Shown here piece by piece: positions 16,217-18,235 of a DNA stretch of 18,235 nt (its first letter is position 1; each line of letters begins with the position of its first letter). A program made the translations under genes and the position numbers. The notes below the pieces were generated by a model. That model made no database searches and had not been told where the DNA came from. It saw only the letters and a program-made list of their open reading frames with translations. The stretch is from NCBI GenBank assembly GCA_039583705.1, contig JAVKSM010000061.1:1-18235 (forward strand). Reading direction: 5' to 3'. This DNA comes from JAVKSM01 sp039583705. Its GTDB lineage: Bacteria > Actinomycetota > Actinomycetes > Mycobacteriales > Pseudonocardiaceae.

Positions 16217-17083
16217 CTAGGGCCGGCGGTGGGCGGTGGCGAAGCGGGGACGGCCGGCGAGGTCGGTGTGCTCGGCGATGTCGGTGAGCACCCGACGACG
16301 GGACAGCAGCCCAGGCACCACCTCTCCGTGGCCGTCGTCGTGCTCGATCGCCAGCGCGCCACCCGGGCGCAGCAGCCGCACCGCGGTGCCGATCGCCGGG
16401 CGCAGCACGTCGAGCCCCTCCAGACCACCGAGGACCGCCTTCGGTGGCTCGTGCTGGGCGACCTCGGGCGGCAGTGGGGCGCCGTCCGGGACATAGGGCG
16501 GGTTGCAGAGCACGAGGTCGGCGGTGTCCTCCAGCTCGGTGAGCACGGTGGGCGAGGTGACGTCGCCGACGTGCAGCCGCACCGGGGTGTCGCCGACGGC
16601 CGCCCGGACGTCGGCGTTGCGTCGGGCCCAGGTGAGCGCGGTGGGGTCGAGCTCGACGGCGTGCACCTCGGCGTCGGGTCGGGCGGCGGCGAGCGCCAGC
16701 GCGAGGGCACCGGAGCCGGTGCACAGGTCAACCACCACGGGGTGGCGGACGGACTGCAGCTCGGCGAGACCCCAGGCGAGCAGCAGCTCGGTCTCTGGCC
16801 GCGGGACGAATACGCCCGGCCCCACGGCGACGGTCACCCCGCCGAGCACGGCGGCTCCGGTGAGGTGCTGCAACGGCACCCGCTGCGCCCGTTGCGCCAC
16901 CAACCGGCGGTAGGTTTCGACGGCGGCCGGATCGAGCTGCGGCACCAATGGCAGCCGGGTGCGCTCGACGCCAAGGACGTGCGCCGCGAGCAGCTCGGCG
17001 TCGACCCGGGGGGTGGGCACTGCGGCGACGGTGAGCACCCGCTCCGCCTCCCCCAGCACCAGCCGCAGCGGTTGCCGAGTCAC
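16217..17083 (-). CDS. prmC: Peptide chain release factor N5-glutamine methyltransferase
   Basis: The protein has 288 residues. The N-terminal helical domain (TRQPLRLVLGEAERVL to RVPLQHLTG) recognises the release factor. The SAM-binding Rossmann domain has VVDLCTGSGALALALA (from 117), HAVELDPTAL and the catalytic NPPY (194-197). It methylates the GGQ glutamine of RF1/RF2. GTG 17083 is 4 bp after the prfA stop and is chosen because the open frame upstream (to 17161) lies inside prfA and reads as unrelated sequence. Co-transcription with its substrate prfA is the standard arrangement. Confidence 0.94.
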   Translation of the reverse strand: MTRQPLRLVLGEAERVLTVAAVPTPRVDAELLAAHVLGVERTRLPLVPQLDPAAVETYRRLVAQRAQRVPLQHLTGAAVLGGVTVAVGPGVFVPRPETELLLAWGLAELQSVRHPVVVDLCTGSGALALALAAARPDAEVHAVELDPTALTWARRNADVRAAVGDTPVRLHVGDVTSPTVLTELEDTADLVLCNPPYVPDGAPLPPEVAQHEPPKAVLGGLEGLDVLRPAIGTAVRLLRPGGALAIEHDDGHGEVVPGLLSRRRVLTDIAEHTDLAGRPRFATAHRRP

Positions 17084-17087
17084 GAAG

Positions 17088-18158
17088 CTACCCGCCCGCG
17101 GCACCGGTGCGCTCGGCGAGGTCCGCAGCGCTGAGCACGTCGAGCAGGCCGTCGAGCTCACCGTCGAGCACCGCGGCCAGGTTGTAGGCCTTGTAACCGA
17201 CGCGGTGGTCGGATATCCGGTTCTCCGGGAAGTTGTAGGTCCGGACGCGCTCGGAGCGGTCGACGGTGCGGACCTGCGAGCGGCGCTGTGCGGCGGCCTG
17301 CGCCTCCGCCTTCTCCCTGGCGAGCGCCTGCAGCCGGGCGCGCAGCACCTGGATGGCCCGCAGCCGGTTCTGCAGTTGCGACTTCTCGTTCTGGCAGGAG
17401 ACGACGATCCCGGTCGGCAGATGGGTGACCCGGACCGCGGAGTCCGTGGTGTTCACGCTCTGGCCGCCCGGCCCGGAGGAGCGGAACACGTCGACCCGCA
17501 GGTCGCTCTCGTCGACTTCGACCTCGACCTCCTCCGGCTCGGGGTAGACGAGCACACCGGCGGCGGAGGTGTGGATCCGGCCCTGCGACTCGGTGACCGG
17601 CACCCGCTGGACCCGATGCACGCCACCCTCGAACTTCAGCCGCGACCACACCCCGTCCGGCCCGTCACCGCGGCCCTTCACCGCCATCGTCACGTCCTTG
17701 TACCCGCCGAGGTCGGCCCCGGTGGCCGCCAGGACCTCGGTGCGCCAGCCCCGGCGCTCGGCATAACGCAGATACATCCGCACCAGGTCACCGGCGAACA
17801 GCGCCGATTCCGCGCCGCCCTCCCCCGCCTTCACCTCAAGGACGACGTCAGCAGCGTCGGCCGGGTCACGCGGCGCCAGCAGCTCGGCCAGCCGGCGTTC
17901 GAGCTCGCTCACCCGCGTCGCGAGGGCGGCTGCCTCCACGACGAAGGCCGCATCCTCCTGGGCCAGCTCCCTCGCGTCACCGAGGTCGGCGCGGGCGGCA
18001 TCCAGATCCGCTGACGTCCGCGCGATGCGCGTGAGCTGCGCATAGCGCCGGCCGAGTCGCCGCGCGAGGGCGGCGTCCGCGTGCACCGCCGGGTCCGCCA
18101 GCGCTCGCTCCAGCTCGGCATGCTCGTCGAGCAGCGCCCGCAGCATCGGTGCGGTCAC
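17088..18158 (-). CDS. prfA: Peptide chain release factor 1
   Basis: The protein has 356 residues, normal for RF1. An N-terminal coiled-coil domain is followed by the PCRF region LEVKAGEGGAESALFAGDL. The stop-codon recognition tripeptide is Pro-Val-Thr (187-189, in HRVQRVPVTE), which marks RF1 (UAA/UAG) rather than RF2. The catalytic loop SSGPGGQSVNTTDSA carries GGQ at 231-233. I chose GTG 18158 (MTAPMLRALLDEH) because GAGGTGGG lies about 7 nt before it. In-frame GTGs at 18167 and 18179 lack such a site, and ATG 18146 would trim the first helix. It is followed immediately by prmC. Confidence 0.95.
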   Translation of the reverse strand: MTAPMLRALLDEHAELERALADPAVHADAALARRLGRRYAQLTRIARTSADLDAARADLGDARELAQEDAAFVVEAAALATRVSELERRLAELLAPRDPADAADVVLEVKAGEGGAESALFAGDLVRMYLRYAERRGWRTEVLAATGADLGGYKDVTMAVKGRGDGPDGVWSRLKFEGGVHRVQRVPVTESQGRIHTSAAGVLVYPEPEEVEVEVDESDLRVDVFRSSGPGGQSVNTTDSAVRVTHLPTGIVVSCQNEKSQLQNRLRAIQVLRARLQALAREKAEAQAAAQRRSQVRTVDRSERVRTYNFPENRISDHRVGYKAYNLAAVLDGELDGLLDVLSAADLAERTGAAGG

Positions 18159-18215
18159 GCCACCCACCTCATCTCCCACTCACCCCGGACTCACCCCGGA
18201 CACGGCGACGGCGCC

Positions 18216-18235
18216 CGTCCCGGGAACTCGGGACG
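18216..18235 (-). terminator. Hairpin at the right edge, perhaps ending an upstream gene
   Basis: CGTCCCG and CGGGACG pair perfectly (7 bp) around a 6-nt loop. In the conserved order, rpmE would lie just beyond the window, so this could be its terminator. Between it and prfA, TCACCCCGGAC is repeated twice in tandem (about 18179-18200). The assignment is tentative because the window ends here. Confidence 0.35.

Noticed and set aside
15555..16724. A 389-residue version of the tsaC product starting inside prmC
   Set aside because: The added N-terminus is low-complexity Arg/Ala sequence antiphase to prmC. The YrdC domain begins at GTG 16205.

Overview
This window comes from a high-GC actinobacterium. 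The evidence is GC-rich codons on both strands, GTG starts, long antisense open frames and, above all, gene order. Read on the minus strand from the right edge, the order is prfA, prmC, sua5/tsaC, wecA, an atpZ-like ORF, atpI, atpB, atpE, atpF, atpH, atpA, atpG, atpD, atpC, a DUF2550 gene, then an oppositely oriented PduO-type adenosyltransferase, then murA. As I recall it, this is the Mycobacterium tuberculosis order Rv1299 to Rv1315. Details such as an uninterrupted separate atpF and a type-VII-secretion-like remnant fit a non-mycobacterial actinomycete, perhaps Pseudonocardiales. That placement is inference.

Layout. Positions 17088-18158 and 16217-17083 hold release factor 1 and its glutamine methyltransferase. 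Positions 15555-16205 hold the threonylcarbamoyl-adenylate synthase for tRNA t6A. A perfect 14-bp hairpin follows, and then the WecA/TagO-type lipid-carrier phosphotransferase (14282-15427). Positions 6172-13967 hold the complete F1Fo ATP synthase operon (a, c, b, delta, alpha, gamma, beta, epsilon, with AtpI and an AtpZ-like ORF in front). DUF2550 follows at 5704-6147. The + strand cobalamin adenosyltransferase (4989-5585) is the only convincing + strand gene. It diverges from murA (3695-4951) across 37 bp. Left of murA is an ethylmalonyl-CoA mutase (meaA/ecm, 1516-3519), preceded by repeat-rich DNA.

The left 1.5 kb differs from the rest. It is visibly less GC-rich and holds a decayed cassette: a small helical ORF, a gene resembling type VII secretion substrates broken by three frameshifts, and a short two-helix membrane protein coupled to it.

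No wholly new multi-gene system is evident; most of the window is conserved housekeeping. The observations most worth a second look are: (i) the decayed T7SS-like cassette; (ii) a hexanucleotide microsatellite encoding (DT)n in the gamma-subunit loop that is specific in mycobacteria; (iii) a short divergent promoter in which both genes look leaderless; (iv) tandem dyads over the probable meaA promoter; (v) a hidden AtpZ-like ORF with a probable frameshift; (vi) a hairpin with a duplicated arm between sua5 and wecA; and (vii) drug-target residues, MurA Asp117 and c-subunit Met78.
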